Assembly: GCF_900110495.1 (NCBI RefSeq)
Contig: NZ_FODX01000005.1
Location: 62,001-126,000 of the forward strand
DNA length: 64,000 bases
Origin: Nitrosovibrio sp. Nv6
Lineage (GTDB): Bacteria; Pseudomonadota; Gammaproteobacteria; Burkholderiales; Nitrosomonadaceae
Reading direction: 5' to 3'
Shown: one piece after another, positions 37,943 to 48,693 of the stretch
Numbering within the stretch: the stretch's first letter is position 1
Layout of the letters: each line of letters begins with the position of its first letter
The notes under the pieces: generated by a model
The model's input: the letters and a program-made list of their open reading frames with translations, nothing else
What the model was told of the DNA's origin: nothing
Database searches by the model: none
Translations under genes and position numbers: made by a program

Positions 37943-39022
37943 CTATCCGTCAATATCAGCCTGGTGGTATTTACGACTGATGGCATGGACCGCCTCCACG
38001 AGCGTCCGTGCATTCTCCGGCGGTGTAAACTGGGAAATGCCATGACCAAGATTGAAAACATGGCCGTTGCCTTTGCCGTAACCGGAAAGGATTTTCTCCA
38101 CTTCGGCAACGATCACTCCCGGCGTGGAAAACAATACCGCAGGGTCGAGATTTCCTTGCAGGGCGACCTTGTCACCGATGCGCTGGCGCGCTCCGGCGAT
38201 ATCCACGGTCCAATCCAGGCCGACTGCGTCACAACCGCTGTTGGCGATGCTTTCGAGCCACAGTCCCCCGCCCTTTGTAAAGACAATGCTCGGAATGCGT
38301 TCAGCACCATGCTCGCGCTTCAGTCCTGCCAGTATCTGGCTGATATAACGGAGGGAAAATTCCTGATAAGCGGCATGCGACAACGATCCACCCCAGGTAT
38401 CAAAAATCATTACCACTTGGGCGCCGGACTCGATTTGCGCGTTGAGATAGGCGGTTACCGCCTGGGCGTTGATATTGAGAATGTGATGCAGCAAATCCGG
38501 CCGCTGGTATAACATCGTCTTGATCTGACGGAAATCCGTGCCGCCGCAACCCTCCACCATATAGCATGCGAGCGTGAAGGGACTGCCGGAAAAACCGATC
38601 AGTGGAATCCGGTTATCCAGCGTCCTGCGGATTTGTGAAACCGCATCCATCACGTAACGTAAGTGCACCGCCGGATCAGGCACCGTAAGCGCCCGAATTT
38701 CCCATTCCTCTCGCAGAGGCCGCTCGAATTTGGGACCTTCGCCGTCCGCGAAATAGAGTCCCAGCCCCATTGCATCAGGAATCGTCAGAATGTCCGAAAA
38801 TAGTATCGCGGCGTCCAGCGGGAATCGCGCAAGGGGTTGCATCGTAACCTCAGTGGCGAAATCGGGATTCTTGCACAACGCAAGAAAGCTGCCTGCGCGA
38901 GCGCGCGTCTGATTGTATTCCGGCAGGTAGCGCCCCGCTTGGCGCATCAGCCACACGGGCGTGTATTCGGTAGGTTGTCGCAGCAGAGCCCGCACCAGAG
39001 TATCGTTTTTTAATCTTGTCAT
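37943..39022 (-). CDS. Uroporphyrinogen decarboxylase
   Basis: A 359-residue cytoplasmic enzyme that converts uroporphyrinogen III to coproporphyrinogen III in heme synthesis. The signature [15 protein letters not shown] near the N-terminus carries the substrate-binding arginines. [15 protein letters not shown] holds the key aspartate, and [16 protein letters not shown] and [14 protein letters not shown] are conserved. The length is typical. The gene is not in an obvious operon; flanking gaps are about 90 and 350 bp. Ammonia oxidisers need much heme for cytochromes c, and a hemJ homologue lies about 3 kb away on the same strand. Confidence 0.96.
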   Translation of the reverse strand: MTRLKNDTLVRALLRQPTEYTPVWLMRQAGRYLPEYNQTRARAGSFLALCKNPDFATEVTMQPLARFPLDAAILFSDILTIPDAMGLGLYFADGEGPKFERPLREEWEIRALTVPDPAVHLRYVMDAVSQIRRTLDNRIPLIGFSGSPFTLACYMVEGCGGTDFRQIKTMLYQRPDLLHHILNINAQAVTAYLNAQIESGAQVVMIFDTWGGSLSHAAYQEFSLRYISQILAGLKREHGAERIPSIVFTKGGGLWLESIANSGCDAVGLDWTVDIAGARQRIGDKVALQGNLDPAVLFSTPGVIVAEVEKILSGYGKGNGHVFNLGHGISQFTPPENARTLVEAVHAISRKYHQADIDG

Positions 39023-39376
39023 TCGCTTCTATTTAACCCCGTGAATTCCGCAAAGGCCAGCGGATGGCAACGGCCAGGCCCATTGCGTGTTTTGACTTTT
39101 CTGACAGTGTAAGGCGTTGCAGACACGCCCGAAACCGCCGAACTTCCAAATCGTCTGATTTTACCAGCGATTGGCCTTCGGGTACATGATCACGGCTGAA
39201 ACCGAAACCGGGACGATTGAGAATGTCATCCGTTTCATGTTTGTCGGATCCGTCCGGTATGGGGAAATTTCTGGCCAATTCTGGCTAAACGTCCTCGATG
39301 GGCGAGATTGTGAAGATCGACTGGCTTATTCAGAACTTACCGCGAGTCACGGAATTGTGACAACAATGCGCCCTGC
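39023..39376. other. 354-bp region between hemE and dgt
   Basis: No gene could be supported. Frames on both strands (39033-39278 minus, 39171-39425 plus) lack homology, and the second overlaps the end of dgt. The hemE promoter is expected here but was not resolved. Confidence 0.45.
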
Positions 39377-40498
39377 TCAATTCTCTTCGATGGCAAACAG
39401 CCGACGGTATTCCCGGATAGCGTAGCGGTCTGTCATGCCTGCGATATAGTCGGCAATTGCCTGATGCTCATCCTGAAGATATTTCGACTGGAATACGGGA
39501 GGAAGCAAGCGGATATCCGAGTTGAACGCATTGAAGAGCATTTCGAGAGTATGGCGCGCCTTCGCGCTCATGCGGGCCACCTTATAGTGCCGGTACAGAT
39601 AGTCGCGCAGAAATTTTTTCAGTTCCTGCTGCTCCTGCCAGATTTCCTTGCTGAAGCCGATCAGGGCGGGCGCCGCCCGCACGTCGGACAAACTGTCCGG
39701 ACGGGCGTCTGCGATGTTCATTTCGCTCTGCCTGATCAAATCCCCCACCAGGGTATTGATCATGCGCCGAACCGTTTCATGAACCAAACGCCGCCCCGAG
39801 ATCTGGGGGTAATGCTTTTTGGCCATGGCCAGGTGCCGGGCAAATATTCCCACTTCTTCAAGTTGCGCCTGGGTAATGAGCCCGGACCGCAGGCCGTCGT
39901 CCACATCGTGATTGTTATACGCGATTTCATCCGCAAGATTAGCTAATTGTGCTTCCAGCGAAGGCCGTTGGTCCACAAGAAAACGTTCACCCACATCCCC
40001 GAGTTTGCGGGCGTTTTTCTTTGCGCAATGTTTGAGAATGCCTTCACGGGTTTCAAAGCACAGATTCAAGCCGTCAAATGCGCCGTAATGCTCTTCCAGC
40101 ACATCCACTACTCGCAGAGACTGGAGATTGTGCTCGAAGCCGCCGTGGTCTTTCATGCAATCGTTGAGCGCATCCTGTCCCGCATGACCGAACGGTGTAT
40201 GGCCCAGGTCGTGCGCCAGAGCGATGGCTTCAACCAGGTCTTCGTTAAGATGCAGATTGCGCGCAACCGAGCGGCCGATTTGCGCCACTTCCAGGCTGTG
40301 CGTCAAGCGCGTGCGGAAAAGGTCTCCCTCGTGATTGACGAAAACCTGGGTCTTGTATTCAAGCCTCCGGAATGCGGTCGAATGGATGATGCGGTCCCGG
40401 TCGCGCTGAAATGGAGTACGCCCTTGAGACGACTCTTCGGCGATACGACGTCCGCGCGAATTCGCCGGCGATACTGCGTAAGGCGCCAACTCATGCAT
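39377..40498 (-). CDS. Deoxyguanosinetriphosphate triphosphohydrolase-like protein (HD superfamily)
   Basis: A 373-residue metal-dependent phosphohydrolase that cleaves dGTP or related dNTPs to the nucleoside and triphosphate. HD-domain ligands appear as [13 protein letters not shown] (H) and [15 protein letters not shown] (HD), with a later aspartate in [12 protein letters not shown]. The N-terminal [24 protein letters not shown] is diagnostic of the dGTPase family. The start is the ATG at 40498 inside ATGCATGA, which overlaps the aroB stop by 8 bp and implies coupled translation. A longer frame to 40570 has no homology. Confidence 0.94.
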   Translation of the reverse strand: MHELAPYAVSPANSRGRRIAEESSQGRTPFQRDRDRIIHSTAFRRLEYKTQVFVNHEGDLFRTRLTHSLEVAQIGRSVARNLHLNEDLVEAIALAHDLGHTPFGHAGQDALNDCMKDHGGFEHNLQSLRVVDVLEEHYGAFDGLNLCFETREGILKHCAKKNARKLGDVGERFLVDQRPSLEAQLANLADEIAYNNHDVDDGLRSGLITQAQLEEVGIFARHLAMAKKHYPQISGRRLVHETVRRMINTLVGDLIRQSEMNIADARPDSLSDVRAAPALIGFSKEIWQEQQELKKFLRDYLYRHYKVARMSAKARHTLEMLFNAFNSDIRLLPPVFQSKYLQDEHQAIADYIAGMTDRYAIREYRRLFAIEEN

Positions 40499-41591
40499 CG
40501 GCAGTGCATTCCGAAAGCATGTTTCGGAGGACCTCCGAGGGCACATCGGAACGAACCACTGCTTCGCCAATACGTTTCAGTAAAACAAAACGCATCTTTC
40601 CTGCCTCGACTTTCTTGTCCAACCCCATCAGGTGCAAATATTTTTCCGGACCAAGATTGGGGGCAACCACGGGAAGACCGGCCCGGAGGTAAATTTTTCG
40701 GATTCGCTCAACATCAGCCTCTCCGATCATGTGCAGGCGACGTGACAATTCAGCCGCCAGTATGGTGCCTGCCGCTACTGCCTCGCCGTGAAGCCACCTG
40801 CCGTAGCCCATCGCATTCTCGATAGCGTGGCCGAATGTATGCCCGAGGTTCAGTAATGCGCGGACACCACTCTCATGCTCGTCAGCTTCCACAATTTCGG
40901 CTTTATGCAGACAGCTTCGCCGTACTGCTTCGATCAATATCTCTCTATCCCGTGCCAGAAGCTTAGGCATGTTTGATTCGAGCCATTCGAGAAAGGCGGA
41001 ATCGCGGATCAGGCCATACTTGATTATCTCGGCAATACCCGCACGCAGCTCTTTGTCGGGCAATGTGTCAAGTGTAGACGTATCTATGAGTACCACTCGG
41101 GGCTGGTAAAAAGCGCCGATCATATTTTTGCCAAGCGGGTGGTTGATACCTGTCTTGCCGCCGACCGAAGAGTCGACCTGCGCCAGAAGCGTGGTGGGAA
41201 CCTGAATAAAGGGCACACCACGCAGATACGTGGCCGCAGCAAAGCCGGCCAGGTCGCCGACCACTCCGCCACCCAGCGCGACGACGAGCGTGTGGCGTTC
41301 ACAGCGATGAGCGAGAAGTGCATCGAAAATCAGATTCAGTGTTTCCCAGTTCTTGTACTTTTCTCCGTCGGGCAGGATGATCGGAACGGAAGTCACCCCA
41401 TGACTCTCCAACATCCCGCGAAAACTTTCCAGATACAAAGGCGCTACTGTGGTGTTCGATACGATCGCAACCCGCTTTCGCGGCAAATGCCGCAGAACAA
41501 GGCCTGGTTGATTCAAAATACCGTTGCCGATATATATCGGATAACTTCGCTCATCAGACGCAGAGGTGAGATTGACCGTAATTGTTTGCAT
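40491..41591 (-). CDS. 3-dehydroquinate synthase
   Basis: A 366-residue NAD- and zinc-dependent enzyme of the shikimate pathway. [21 protein letters not shown] is the glycine-rich cofactor motif, and [27 protein letters not shown] is the active-site motif. Zinc ligands are expected at the glutamate after KAEIVEADE and at the histidines in [25 protein letters not shown]. The usual partner aroK is not next to it; instead a hemJ-like gene lies upstream and dgt overlaps downstream. The length is normal. Confidence 0.96.
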   Translation of the reverse strand: MQTITVNLTSASDERSYPIYIGNGILNQPGLVLRHLPRKRVAIVSNTTVAPLYLESFRGMLESHGVTSVPIILPDGEKYKNWETLNLIFDALLAHRCERHTLVVALGGGVVGDLAGFAAATYLRGVPFIQVPTTLLAQVDSSVGGKTGINHPLGKNMIGAFYQPRVVLIDTSTLDTLPDKELRAGIAEIIKYGLIRDSAFLEWLESNMPKLLARDREILIEAVRRSCLHKAEIVEADEHESGVRALLNLGHTFGHAIENAMGYGRWLHGEAVAAGTILAAELSRRLHMIGEADVERIRKIYLRAGLPVVAPNLGPEKYLHLMGLDKKVEAGKMRFVLLKRIGEAVVRSDVPSEVLRNMLSECTADA

Positions 41592-41697
41592 TTTATTATG
41601 GGCCTGGAAAAGCTCCCGTTAGCCGTTTATCGGAATCTGACAGGCAAGGGCGGGTTAGCCGCAGTGTGCGAAAAAAGTGTAACGCTCGTGGTTTTCA

Positions 41698-42111
41698 TCA
41701 CCACGGCTTCACTACCACCAGTATCACCACCCCAATCAGAATCAGCACTGGAATTTCATTGAACCAGCGATAATAAACGTGCCCGTGCCGATTGCGATCG
41801 TGTTTGAAATCGGCGAGTAGCCTGCCGCAGTACAGATGATATCCGATCAGCATCGCCACCAGTGCGAGCTTGGCATGGAGCCAACCGCCCGAAATACCAT
41901 ACCCCAGCCAGAGCCACAGGCCGAAGACGACAGTCAACATGGCACTTGGCCCCATGATGCCATAATAGAGCTTGCGTTCCATCACCTTGAAACGCTCGAT
42001 ACCCGGCAAGTCCTCACTCGTGGCGTGATAGACAAAAAGACGCGGTAAATAAAACAGTCCGGCGAACCACGCCACCACGAAAATGATGTGCAGAGACTTG
42101 ATCCAGAGCAT
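41698..42111 (-). CDS. HemJ-type protoporphyrinogen IX oxidase (CopD-like membrane protein)
   Basis: A 137-residue protein with four predicted transmembrane helices. The first contains the conserved histidine of the family (MLWIKSLHIIFVVAWFAGLFYLPRLFVYH). HAKLALVAMLIGYHLYCGRL contains the conserved lysine, and the C-terminus NEIPVLILIGVVILVVVKPW is characteristic. HemJ replaces HemG/HemY in many proteobacteria and oxidises protoporphyrinogen IX in the inner membrane. The nearby hemE supports a heme role. Older annotations call this CopD-like or hypothetical. Confidence 0.9.
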   Translation of the reverse strand: MLWIKSLHIIFVVAWFAGLFYLPRLFVYHATSEDLPGIERFKVMERKLYYGIMGPSAMLTVVFGLWLWLGYGISGGWLHAKLALVAMLIGYHLYCGRLLADFKHDRNRHGHVYYRWFNEIPVLILIGVVILVVVKPW

Positions 42112-42268
42112 TTATTTTTTGAATCCTGGCGATCAATCAATTGATTAGGCGCGGAGGCGCAATGCCGCGTCGTGCGCAATGCGGCATACTCGACGCACCC
42201 ATCAAATAAACATGGATATTTGACGAGTACTTAACTATCATCATCATACATTTACCTGTGGAGGCGAG

Positions 42269-42469
42269 ATGAACATTGATTATAAAGGATACAGCATTAT
42301 TACTGCGTCAGAACTCGACGACGGCACCAATCTCTGGAACGGCCGTTACAGGATCCTTGATGATAACGGCATAGTCGTTTACGAAAGCTTCGTCGAACCT
42401 TTGCAAGATCAGGAAAAGGCGCATGAGGCTGCTAACGTGGAAGCCCGGGCATGGATTGACAGGCGATAA
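42269..42469 (+). CDS. Small acidic protein, unknown function
   Basis: A 66-residue frame with a strong ribosome binding site (GGAGG eight bases before the ATG). The sequence begins MNIDYKGYSIITASELDDG and contains LWNGRYRILDDNGIVVYES, which looks like a small beta-sheet fold; the rest is a short acidic helix ending WIDRR. No family recognised. It stands alone between hemJ and the SUF operon, with no gene within 150 bp on either side on its strand. Confidence 0.72.
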   Translation: MNIDYKGYSIITASELDDGTNLWNGRYRILDDNGIVVYESFVEPLQDQEKAHEAANVEARAWIDRR

Positions 42470-42714
42470 TTGATGTGGCCGAACCGGGCAAGACCCTGAA
42501 ACTGCCCAGCTCGACTCGATTGAGCGTCATCTCGACTGAACGATTCGCAGACAAGATAATCAGCAAATTGGCCCTGCCGGTGAGAAGGTTCTGTCCGCTT
42601 CACCGCTTTTCGTTGCCGCCATAGCCGAAAATTCCGGCATCGCCCCGCGCAGACTCATCGCCAGACTCAGCGCCAGATTTGAATATGGCACAAGACATGA
42701 AACAAGAGTTGGTT

Positions 42715-43275
42715 TTAAACGGCGACAACCTCAAGATCGGGTTCTATCGACCTCAACATATTCTGAATGCCCCTCAACGTACCCGAGATTGAGCTGGGGC
42801 AGGTGCCGCATGCGCCCTGGTAATGAACGCTAAGCCTGTTACCATCGAGGCCGAGCACGTGGAGATCGCCACCGTCATTTTGCAGGTACGGCCGTACCTC
42901 CTCATCGAGCAACGAGTTGATGATTTCGAGGCGCTGCTGATCCTCGGGACTTAGACCCGCAATTTCAGCGGTTGCCGCGGCAACTGTGGCGGCTGTTTGC
43001 GTATCCGCGGCCGGCGCTGCCCGGATCGGATCAGCGACTTCGCGCGCCAAGTCCTGCCAGTCGGCGCCGCCGTCCTGGGTAACCGTTATCCAGCGGTCGA
43101 CATAAAACACGTTTGTGACATGATCAATGTCGAACAGCGCAGCGGCAAGGGGATCGTCTTGCGCCTGCTCGGCATTGTCGTATGAGCGCGTCACCCCCCA
43201 GGTCAATGGTTCCTTCAGTATGAACTTCAGTGCATTCCGATTGGGGGTGCCCTCTATTTCAGCTATTTTTGGCAT
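42715..43275 (-). CDS. Nfu-type Fe-S cluster carrier (Nfu_N plus NifU C-terminal domain)
   Basis: A 186-residue protein. The N-terminal Nfu_N-like domain (IEGTPNRNALKFILKEPLT through NVFYVDRW) is joined by an alanine- and threonine-rich linker to a NifU-like C-terminal domain. That domain carries the CxxC cluster ligands in YQGACGTCPSSISGTL. Such carriers deliver 4Fe-4S clusters to target proteins. I chose the ATG at 43275, preceded by GGAG; ten more codons are open upstream to 43305 and would overlap sufU. It is the last gene of the SUF operon, which fits a role as carrier downstream of the SufBCD scaffold. Confidence 0.9.
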   Translation of the reverse strand: MPKIAEIEGTPNRNALKFILKEPLTWGVTRSYDNAEQAQDDPLAAALFDIDHVTNVFYVDRWITVTQDGGADWQDLAREVADPIRAAPAADTQTAATVAAATAEIAGLSPEDQQRLEIINSLLDEEVRPYLQNDGGDLHVLGLDGNRLSVHYQGACGTCPSSISGTLRGIQNMLRSIEPDLEVVAV

Positions 43276-43297
43276 TTTCTGCTTCTCCAGAGATGTT

Positions 43298-43780
43298 TTA
43301 GGCATCGCCTATCGCGGCGTGCATCGGATCATCCTCGGCCTCGGTCGAGGTAGTGGTAACAGAATTGAGCGCCGCGTGCAGCGTATGCCAAGGCAGAATT
43401 GCGCACTTTACCCGTGTGGGCAGATCCCGTACCCCGGCGAACACAGTGAGCCGACCAAGGTGGTGCTCAGCGTCGAGATTGAGCGTGCCGGTCGCCATGT
43501 CACGGAATTCCTTGATAAGCGTTTCCGCATCCGCCCGTGTTTTGCCTTTCACAACGGTTGTCATCATTGAGGCTGATGCCTTGCAGATCGCACAGGATTC
43601 ACCCTGGAACGCGATGCTGGCAATGTGTTCTCCTTCGAGATTGAGTGCAATATCGAGGTGATCGCCGCAGAGTGGATTATGACCCACCGCATAATGGCTT
43701 GCATGATCGAGCGCGCCGTAATTACGGGGCTTCTTGTTATGGTCGAGGATGACCTCTTGATAGAGTGATTTCGAGTTCAT
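43298..43780 (-). CDS. SufU, SUF-type sulfur acceptor/scaffold protein
   Basis: A 160-residue IscU-fold protein. The three cysteines expected in SufU are present, in HNPLCGDHLDI, GESCAICKASASMM and RVKCAILPW, with the conserved aspartate in LCGD. SufU takes sulfur from SufS in a zinc-dependent way and occurs mostly in Gram-positive bacteria, but also in proteobacterial SUF operons that lack SufE, as here. The gene abuts sufS: its ATG shares a base with the sufS stop, indicating coupling. SufE was not found in the window. Confidence 0.93.
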   Translation of the reverse strand: MNSKSLYQEVILDHNKKPRNYGALDHASHYAVGHNPLCGDHLDIALNLEGEHIASIAFQGESCAICKASASMMTTVVKGKTRADAETLIKEFRDMATGTLNLDAEHHLGRLTVFAGVRDLPTRVKCAILPWHTLHAALNSVTTTSTEAEDDPMHAAIGDA

Positions 43781-45039
43781 TAGGTGAAAAATTTTTGGAC
43801 GGTGCGAATGCCTGCGATAAACGTATCAACCTCAGCCATTGTATTATAGAACGCAAACGAGGCACGCGTCGTCGCCGGCACCTTGAGGCGCAGCATCACC
43901 GGTTGCACGCAATGGTGACCGGTGCGAACGGCGACCCCTTCCTGATTCAGGAGCGTACCGATGTCGTGCGGATGCACCCCTTTGACCTCGAAGGAAACCA
44001 CTGCGGTTTTCATTGGAGCAGTGCCAATAATGCGCACGCCCGGCATATGAGACATCTGTTCAGTGGCATAATTGAGCAGCTCAAGCTCGTAAGCGGCGAT
44101 TGCGTCCATACCGATGGCGGATAGGTAATCAACCGCGGCGCCGAGCCCGATCGCGGCGGCAATCGGCGGTGTACCGGCCTCGAATTTGTGTGGGATGGAA
44201 TTGTAGGTGGTTTTTTCAAACGTCACCGACATGATCATATCCCCGCCGCCTTTGAACGGCTGCATGCGCTCAAGCAGCTCAGCCTTGCCGTAAAGGATGC
44301 CTATGCCTGTGGGGCCGCACATTTTATGGCCTGAAAAAGTGTAGAAATCGCAGTCGAGATCCTGCACATCTACACGCATATGCGGCGCTGCCTGGGCGCC
44401 ATCGATCAGTACCGGCACTCCGCGGGCATGCGCAAAGGCGATCATTTGTTTTATCGGGTTGATCGTGCCGAGCGCATTGGACACGTGCAGCACACCGACG
44501 AATTTAGTGCGCTCGTTGAAGAGTCCTTCGTATTCATCAATGAGAAGCTCACCGGCATCATTGATGGGCACCACGCGGATCTTCGCACCCTTCTCTTCCG
44601 CCAGCATCTGCCAGGGAACGATGTTTGAATGATGCTCCAATGTGGTCAAAATGATTTCGTCGCCGACCCCAATGAATTTTCGGCCGTAACCGTGCATTAC
44701 CAGATTGATCGAATCTGTTGTGCCACTGGTGAAGATGACTTCCCTGTCTTCGCCCGCGTTGATGAAACGCTGCAATTTGCGGCGCGAGTCCTCATATTCC
44801 GCAGTGGCCGTTTCAGATAAATAGTGCACACCGCGATTGATGTTGGCATGCTGGCTCGTCTGGTAACGCACCAGGCGGTCGATTACCGGTTGCGGCATCT
44901 GGCTGGATGCCGCATTGTCAAGATAGACCAAAGGCTTATTCTCAACCTGGAGCTTGAGAATCGGAAATTCGGCGCGAATGGCTTCAACATCGAATATCGA
45001 AGCGAATTGCGGTTTCAAAGTGGAATCTATGATCTTCAT
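43780..45039 (-). CDS. SufS, cysteine desulfurase (class II)
   Basis: A 419-residue PLP enzyme that removes sulfur from cysteine for Fe-S cluster assembly. The PLP lysine is in TFSGHKMCGPTG, the catalytic cysteine in VRTGHHCVQPVM, and TTLEHHSNIVPWQ and DGAQAAPH are conserved class II motifs. The length is normal. It lies between sufD and sufU in the operon with a gap of only 3 bases to sufD, so it is expected to be made with the rest of the SUF machine. Confidence 0.96.
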   Translation of the reverse strand: MKIIDSTLKPQFASIFDVEAIRAEFPILKLQVENKPLVYLDNAASSQMPQPVIDRLVRYQTSQHANINRGVHYLSETATAEYEDSRRKLQRFINAGEDREVIFTSGTTDSINLVMHGYGRKFIGVGDEIILTTLEHHSNIVPWQMLAEEKGAKIRVVPINDAGELLIDEYEGLFNERTKFVGVLHVSNALGTINPIKQMIAFAHARGVPVLIDGAQAAPHMRVDVQDLDCDFYTFSGHKMCGPTGIGILYGKAELLERMQPFKGGGDMIMSVTFEKTTYNSIPHKFEAGTPPIAAAIGLGAAVDYLSAIGMDAIAAYELELLNYATEQMSHMPGVRIIGTAPMKTAVVSFEVKGVHPHDIGTLLNQEGVAVRTGHHCVQPVMLRLKVPATTRASFAFYNTMAEVDTFIAGIRTVQKFFT

Positions 45040-45042
45040 AGG

Positions 45043-46356
45043 TCAGCTTCTTTTGGTTTGCTCGAACACCGTTCGCTCAAGCCGTTGTTTGAGCGAAGCA
45101 ACAGGAATGCGATCGATAATTTCAGCACCGAACGCATAGGTCAGCAGATTGCGCGCCGCAATCTCGGATAGCCCGCGGCTCTTTAAATAAAATAGTTCCT
45201 CAATATCGAGCTGGCCAACGGTTGCTCCGTGCGCGCACTTGACGTCATCCGCGAAAATTTCGAGCTGTGGCTTGGTATCGACGCGCGCCTTCGCACTCAA
45301 CAGCAGATTGCGGCTCGACTGAGTGGAATCGGTGCACTGTGCTCCCGAACGTACCATGATCTTGCCGTTAAACACAGCGTGCGCCGCGCCATCAACGATG
45401 CATTTGTGTAACTGACGGCTGATACCATTGGGCTGCGCATGATCTATGCAGGTATGCGTGTCGGCAAGTTGGCGCCCGGAGATCAGTGCCAACCCGTCAA
45501 TAGCACATTCGGCGCCCTCGGCCGCAAGGCGTGCATTCAGGTCATAGCGCGAAATCCGCGCGCCAAGCGCGACGCTGACTGATCGATAGCGGCTGGCATG
45601 CGCCAAGGATACCGCACAGTGCCCAATATGAAATGCCTGGGGGCTGTCGCGCTGAATCCGGACGTGATTAACCTGAGCATTACCTTCAAGCACGATTTCG
45701 GTCACCGCATTGGTGACATAAGCTCCTTCTTGCAACGTAACGTAATCCTCGACGATTGTCACCGCACTGCCGGATTCGGCAATCAGAAGACAACGCGGAT
45801 GGCTTGCCACCTCCGGTTGCGTGGCGATGAATAACACATGCACGGGTGCATCGACCGCAGCATTGCGCGGCGCGACGACCAGCGCCCCATCATGCAGGAA
45901 CGCCGTATTGAGCGCGGCGAACAGGTTGTCCTGAAACCCCGCGTGGCGGCCGAGATGCGGCTCTATTACCGTTCCATGCGAGGATACGGCCGTCGACGAC
46001 AGATCGGTGACCGTCAAGCCAAGGTCTCTCGCCTTGTCAGGTTGCGTGGAAAACTGCGGCATATACGCGCCATCGACAAACACGAGCCTAATTGCCGCTT
46101 CGTCCAGATAAAAACCCTCTACGTCGGCGGCTTGCAATGTCGAAACAGCACGAGCGGGCTGGAACGAAAGCTTGGCAAGTGGAGAAATATCGGTAAAGCG
46201 CCAATCCTCGTCCCGTGTGGTTGGCAGCTTGAGCGTACCGGCACGGTCCACCGCACTCGCCCGCAACTGATTAAACCATGCCAACGGACTTGGCGGCAGT
46301 TGCGGCTGCCCCTGAAGAAGGCTTTCGAGATAGCTGCTGCTGGTAACCATGCTCAT
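45043..46356 (-). CDS. SufD, Fe-S cluster assembly scaffold subunit
   Basis: A 437-residue beta-helix protein of the SufBC2D complex. Recognisable parts are LPTTRDEDWRFTDISPL near the start, the long beta-helical middle, and the C-terminal segment KCAHGATVGQLDIEELFYLKSRGLS with the conserved cysteine-histidine region. The start ATG at 46356 follows the sufC stop by two bases and has GAGG upstream. An 18-residue arginine-rich extension in the same frame overlaps sufC and is discarded. SufD binds SufB and SufC and helps iron and cluster acquisition. Confidence 0.94.
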   Translation of the reverse strand: MSMVTSSSYLESLLQGQPQLPPSPLAWFNQLRASAVDRAGTLKLPTTRDEDWRFTDISPLAKLSFQPARAVSTLQAADVEGFYLDEAAIRLVFVDGAYMPQFSTQPDKARDLGLTVTDLSSTAVSSHGTVIEPHLGRHAGFQDNLFAALNTAFLHDGALVVAPRNAAVDAPVHVLFIATQPEVASHPRCLLIAESGSAVTIVEDYVTLQEGAYVTNAVTEIVLEGNAQVNHVRIQRDSPQAFHIGHCAVSLAHASRYRSVSVALGARISRYDLNARLAAEGAECAIDGLALISGRQLADTHTCIDHAQPNGISRQLHKCIVDGAAHAVFNGKIMVRSGAQCTDSTQSSRNLLLSAKARVDTKPQLEIFADDVKCAHGATVGQLDIEELFYLKSRGLSEIAARNLLTYAFGAEIIDRIPVASLKQRLERTVFEQTKRS

Positions 46357-46358
46357 AT

Positions 46359-47159
46359 TCAGGCCTCGGCCTCGGCCTCGACCGCGGCACGGTGCTCGGC
46401 GCCTACCCAATCGTAGCCACGTGTTTCGAGATCGAGCGCGAGTTCCTTGCCGCCGGTCTTGATGATCCGGCCCGCCTGCATCACGTGCACGAAGTCCGGC
46501 ACGATATAATTAAGCATCCGCTGATAATGTGTCACCAATACGATTGCATTGTCCTTGGTCGCGAGCTTGTTTACACCATTTGTGACGATCCGAAGCGCAT
46601 CGATATCAAGCCCGGAGTCGGTCTCATCGAGAATAGCCAGCCGGGGCTCAAGCAGCGCCATTTGCAATATTTCGTTCCGCTTCTTCTCGCCCCCGGAAAA
46701 ACCTTCGTTGACGCCGCGGTCCAGAAAATCCGGATTCATGTCCAGCAGTTTCATTTTCTCACGCACGAAATCCTCAAACTCGAGCGGGTCAAGCTCATCC
46801 TTGCCATGCTGTGCCTGCACCGTGTTGTACGCGAGGCGCAGGAAATGACTATTCGAGACGCCGGGGATCTCGATAGGATACTGAAATGCGAGGAACAGGC
46901 CGGCACGCGCGCGTTCTTCCGGTTCGAGATCAAACAGATTGTGGCCTTCGAACGTTATTGAACCGCCGGTGACCTGATACGCATTATGGCCTGCAAGCAC
47001 CTTTGCGAGCGTGCTTTTGCCCGAACCGTTCGTTCCCATGATCGCGTGCACTTCACCGCTTCTTACTGTCAGATCTATGCCCTTGAGTATCTCGATGCCG
47101 TTAACGGTCGCCCGCAACCCGCGTATTTCAAGCAATACCTTGCTGTCCTGATGAATCAT
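46359..47159 (-). CDS. SufC, ATPase of the SufBCD complex
   Basis: A 266-residue ABC-type ATPase without membrane domains. Walker A is [13 protein letters not shown], the signature is [13 protein letters not shown], and Walker B is [16 protein letters not shown]; all are in the SufC form. A switch histidine is in VLVTHYQR. The tail ends in a glutamate- and alanine-rich repeat (EAEAEA). The ATG overlaps the sufB stop by 4 bp, so it is coupled to sufB. Confidence 0.97.
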   Translation of the reverse strand: MIHQDSKVLLEIRGLRATVNGIEILKGIDLTVRSGEVHAIMGTNGSGKSTLAKVLAGHNAYQVTGGSITFEGHNLFDLEPEERARAGLFLAFQYPIEIPGVSNSHFLRLAYNTVQAQHGKDELDPLEFEDFVREKMKLLDMNPDFLDRGVNEGFSGGEKKRNEILQMALLEPRLAILDETDSGLDIDALRIVTNGVNKLATKDNAIVLVTHYQRMLNYIVPDFVHVMQAGRIIKTGGKELALDLETRGYDWVGAEHRAAVEAEAEA

Positions 47160-48592
47160 CCGACACTCCCTTCAAGCTTGAACTCAAGCAGTTTGGTCGC
47201 CTCGACCGCAAATTCCATCGGCAATTGCTGAAATACATCCTTGCAGAACCCATTGATAATCATCGATACCGCTTCCTCGTTGCCTATGCCGCGTTGGGCA
47301 AAATAGAACAATTGATCTTCACCGATCTTTGATGTGGATGCTTCGTGCTCGACCTTGGCCTGCTGGTTACGAACCTGTATGTAAGGAAAGGTATGAGCCC
47401 CGCATTTGTCGCCGATCAGCATCGAATCGCATTGTGAATAATTGCGCGCACCAGCTGCAGTAGGCGCAATCCTGACCAGCCCACGGTAGCTGTTATTGGA
47501 ATGACCGGCTGAGATGCCTTTGCTGACGATGGTGCTGCGCGTATTTTTCCCAATGTGGATCATTTTGGTGCCGGTATCGGCTTGCTGGTAATGATTGGTG
47601 ACAGCCACCGAATAGAATTCTCCCACCGAATTTTCGCCTTGCAGGATGCAGGAAGGATATTTCCAGGTAATTGCCGAACCGGTCTCGACCTGAGTCCATG
47701 AAATGCGCGAATTGACACCTTTGGCCAAACCGCGCTTGGTAACAAAATTGTAGATACCGCCCAGGCCATTCTCATCCCCCGCATACCAGTTCTGCACCGT
47801 CGAGTACTTGATGTCGGCATTATCGAGCGCGACCAGTTCGACCACCGCGGCGTGCAATTGGTTGGTATCGAATTTAGGCGCGGTGCAACCTTCAAGATAG
47901 GAGACCGACGACCCTTCCTCGCCGATGATCAGCGTGCGCTCGAACTGTCCCGATTCCTCCGTATTGATGCGGAAGTACGTGGACAGATCCATGGGGCATT
48001 TGACGCCTTTAGGGATAAAGCAGAATGTCCCGTCGGTAAAAACCGCCGAGTTGAGCGCGGCGTAGTAATTATCTCCCACGGGCACCACTGTCCCGAGATA
48101 CTGCTTCACCAGTTCCGGATACATCTGGACAGCCTCGGAAATCGAGCAGAAAATAATACCGACCTCGGCAAGTTTCTGCTTGTAAGTCGTCGCCACCGAC
48201 ACGCTGTCGAATATCACGTCGACCGCGACGCCTGCCAGTGCCGCCCGCTCGTGCATCGGTACCCCCAGTTTCTCAAAGGTGCGCAGCAACTCGGGATCGA
48301 CCTCGTCCATGCTGTTCAACTTCTTTTTCGGCTTTGGCGCCGAGTAGTAGCTGATAGCCTGAAAATCGATCTTCGGATATTTAACGTTCGGCCACTTCGG
48401 CTCTTCCATCTTGAGCCATTGCTCATAGGCTTTGAGCCGAAAATCAAGCAGCCAGGCAGGCTCGTTCTTTTTGGTGGAAATGAGCCGGATAATATCTTCG
48501 TTAAGCCCTTTTGGCGCAATATCCGACTCGATTTCGGTAACAAAACCGTGCTTATAAGGCTGATTGACCAGATTTTGTAATACTGCACTCAT
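47156..48592 (-). CDS. SufB, Fe-S cluster assembly scaffold subunit
   Basis: A 478-residue protein, the main scaffold subunit on which the cluster is built. Typical parts are the N-terminal [24 protein letters not shown], the central [19 protein letters not shown], and the C-terminal [36 protein letters not shown] with conserved cysteine and glutamate ligands. The start ATG at 48592 is preceded by GGAG at six bases; four further codons upstream are not needed. It lies about 100 bp downstream of sufA, and sufC overlaps its end. Confidence 0.97.
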   Translation of the reverse strand: MSAVLQNLVNQPYKHGFVTEIESDIAPKGLNEDIIRLISTKKNEPAWLLDFRLKAYEQWLKMEEPKWPNVKYPKIDFQAISYYSAPKPKKKLNSMDEVDPELLRTFEKLGVPMHERAALAGVAVDVIFDSVSVATTYKQKLAEVGIIFCSISEAVQMYPELVKQYLGTVVPVGDNYYAALNSAVFTDGTFCFIPKGVKCPMDLSTYFRINTEESGQFERTLIIGEEGSSVSYLEGCTAPKFDTNQLHAAVVELVALDNADIKYSTVQNWYAGDENGLGGIYNFVTKRGLAKGVNSRISWTQVETGSAITWKYPSCILQGENSVGEFYSVAVTNHYQQADTGTKMIHIGKNTRSTIVSKGISAGHSNNSYRGLVRIAPTAAGARNYSQCDSMLIGDKCGAHTFPYIQVRNQQAKVEHEASTSKIGEDQLFYFAQRGIGNEEAVSMIINGFCKDVFQQLPMEFAVEATKLLEFKLEGSVG

Positions 48593-48693
48593 GAGTTGCT
48601 CCAATATCGTTTGTGTCGAAGATAAATCCGTGAACTTCGCTATTCCCGCTATTCCAGGCGCCGCCCCTGTCTCTTCGTGTTGACCTTTGACAG

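Noticed and set aside
42470..42714. Possible decayed gene between the 66-residue protein and the nfu-type gene
   Set aside because: Short frames on both strands, but none long or similar to a known family; no terminator with a strong stem found either.
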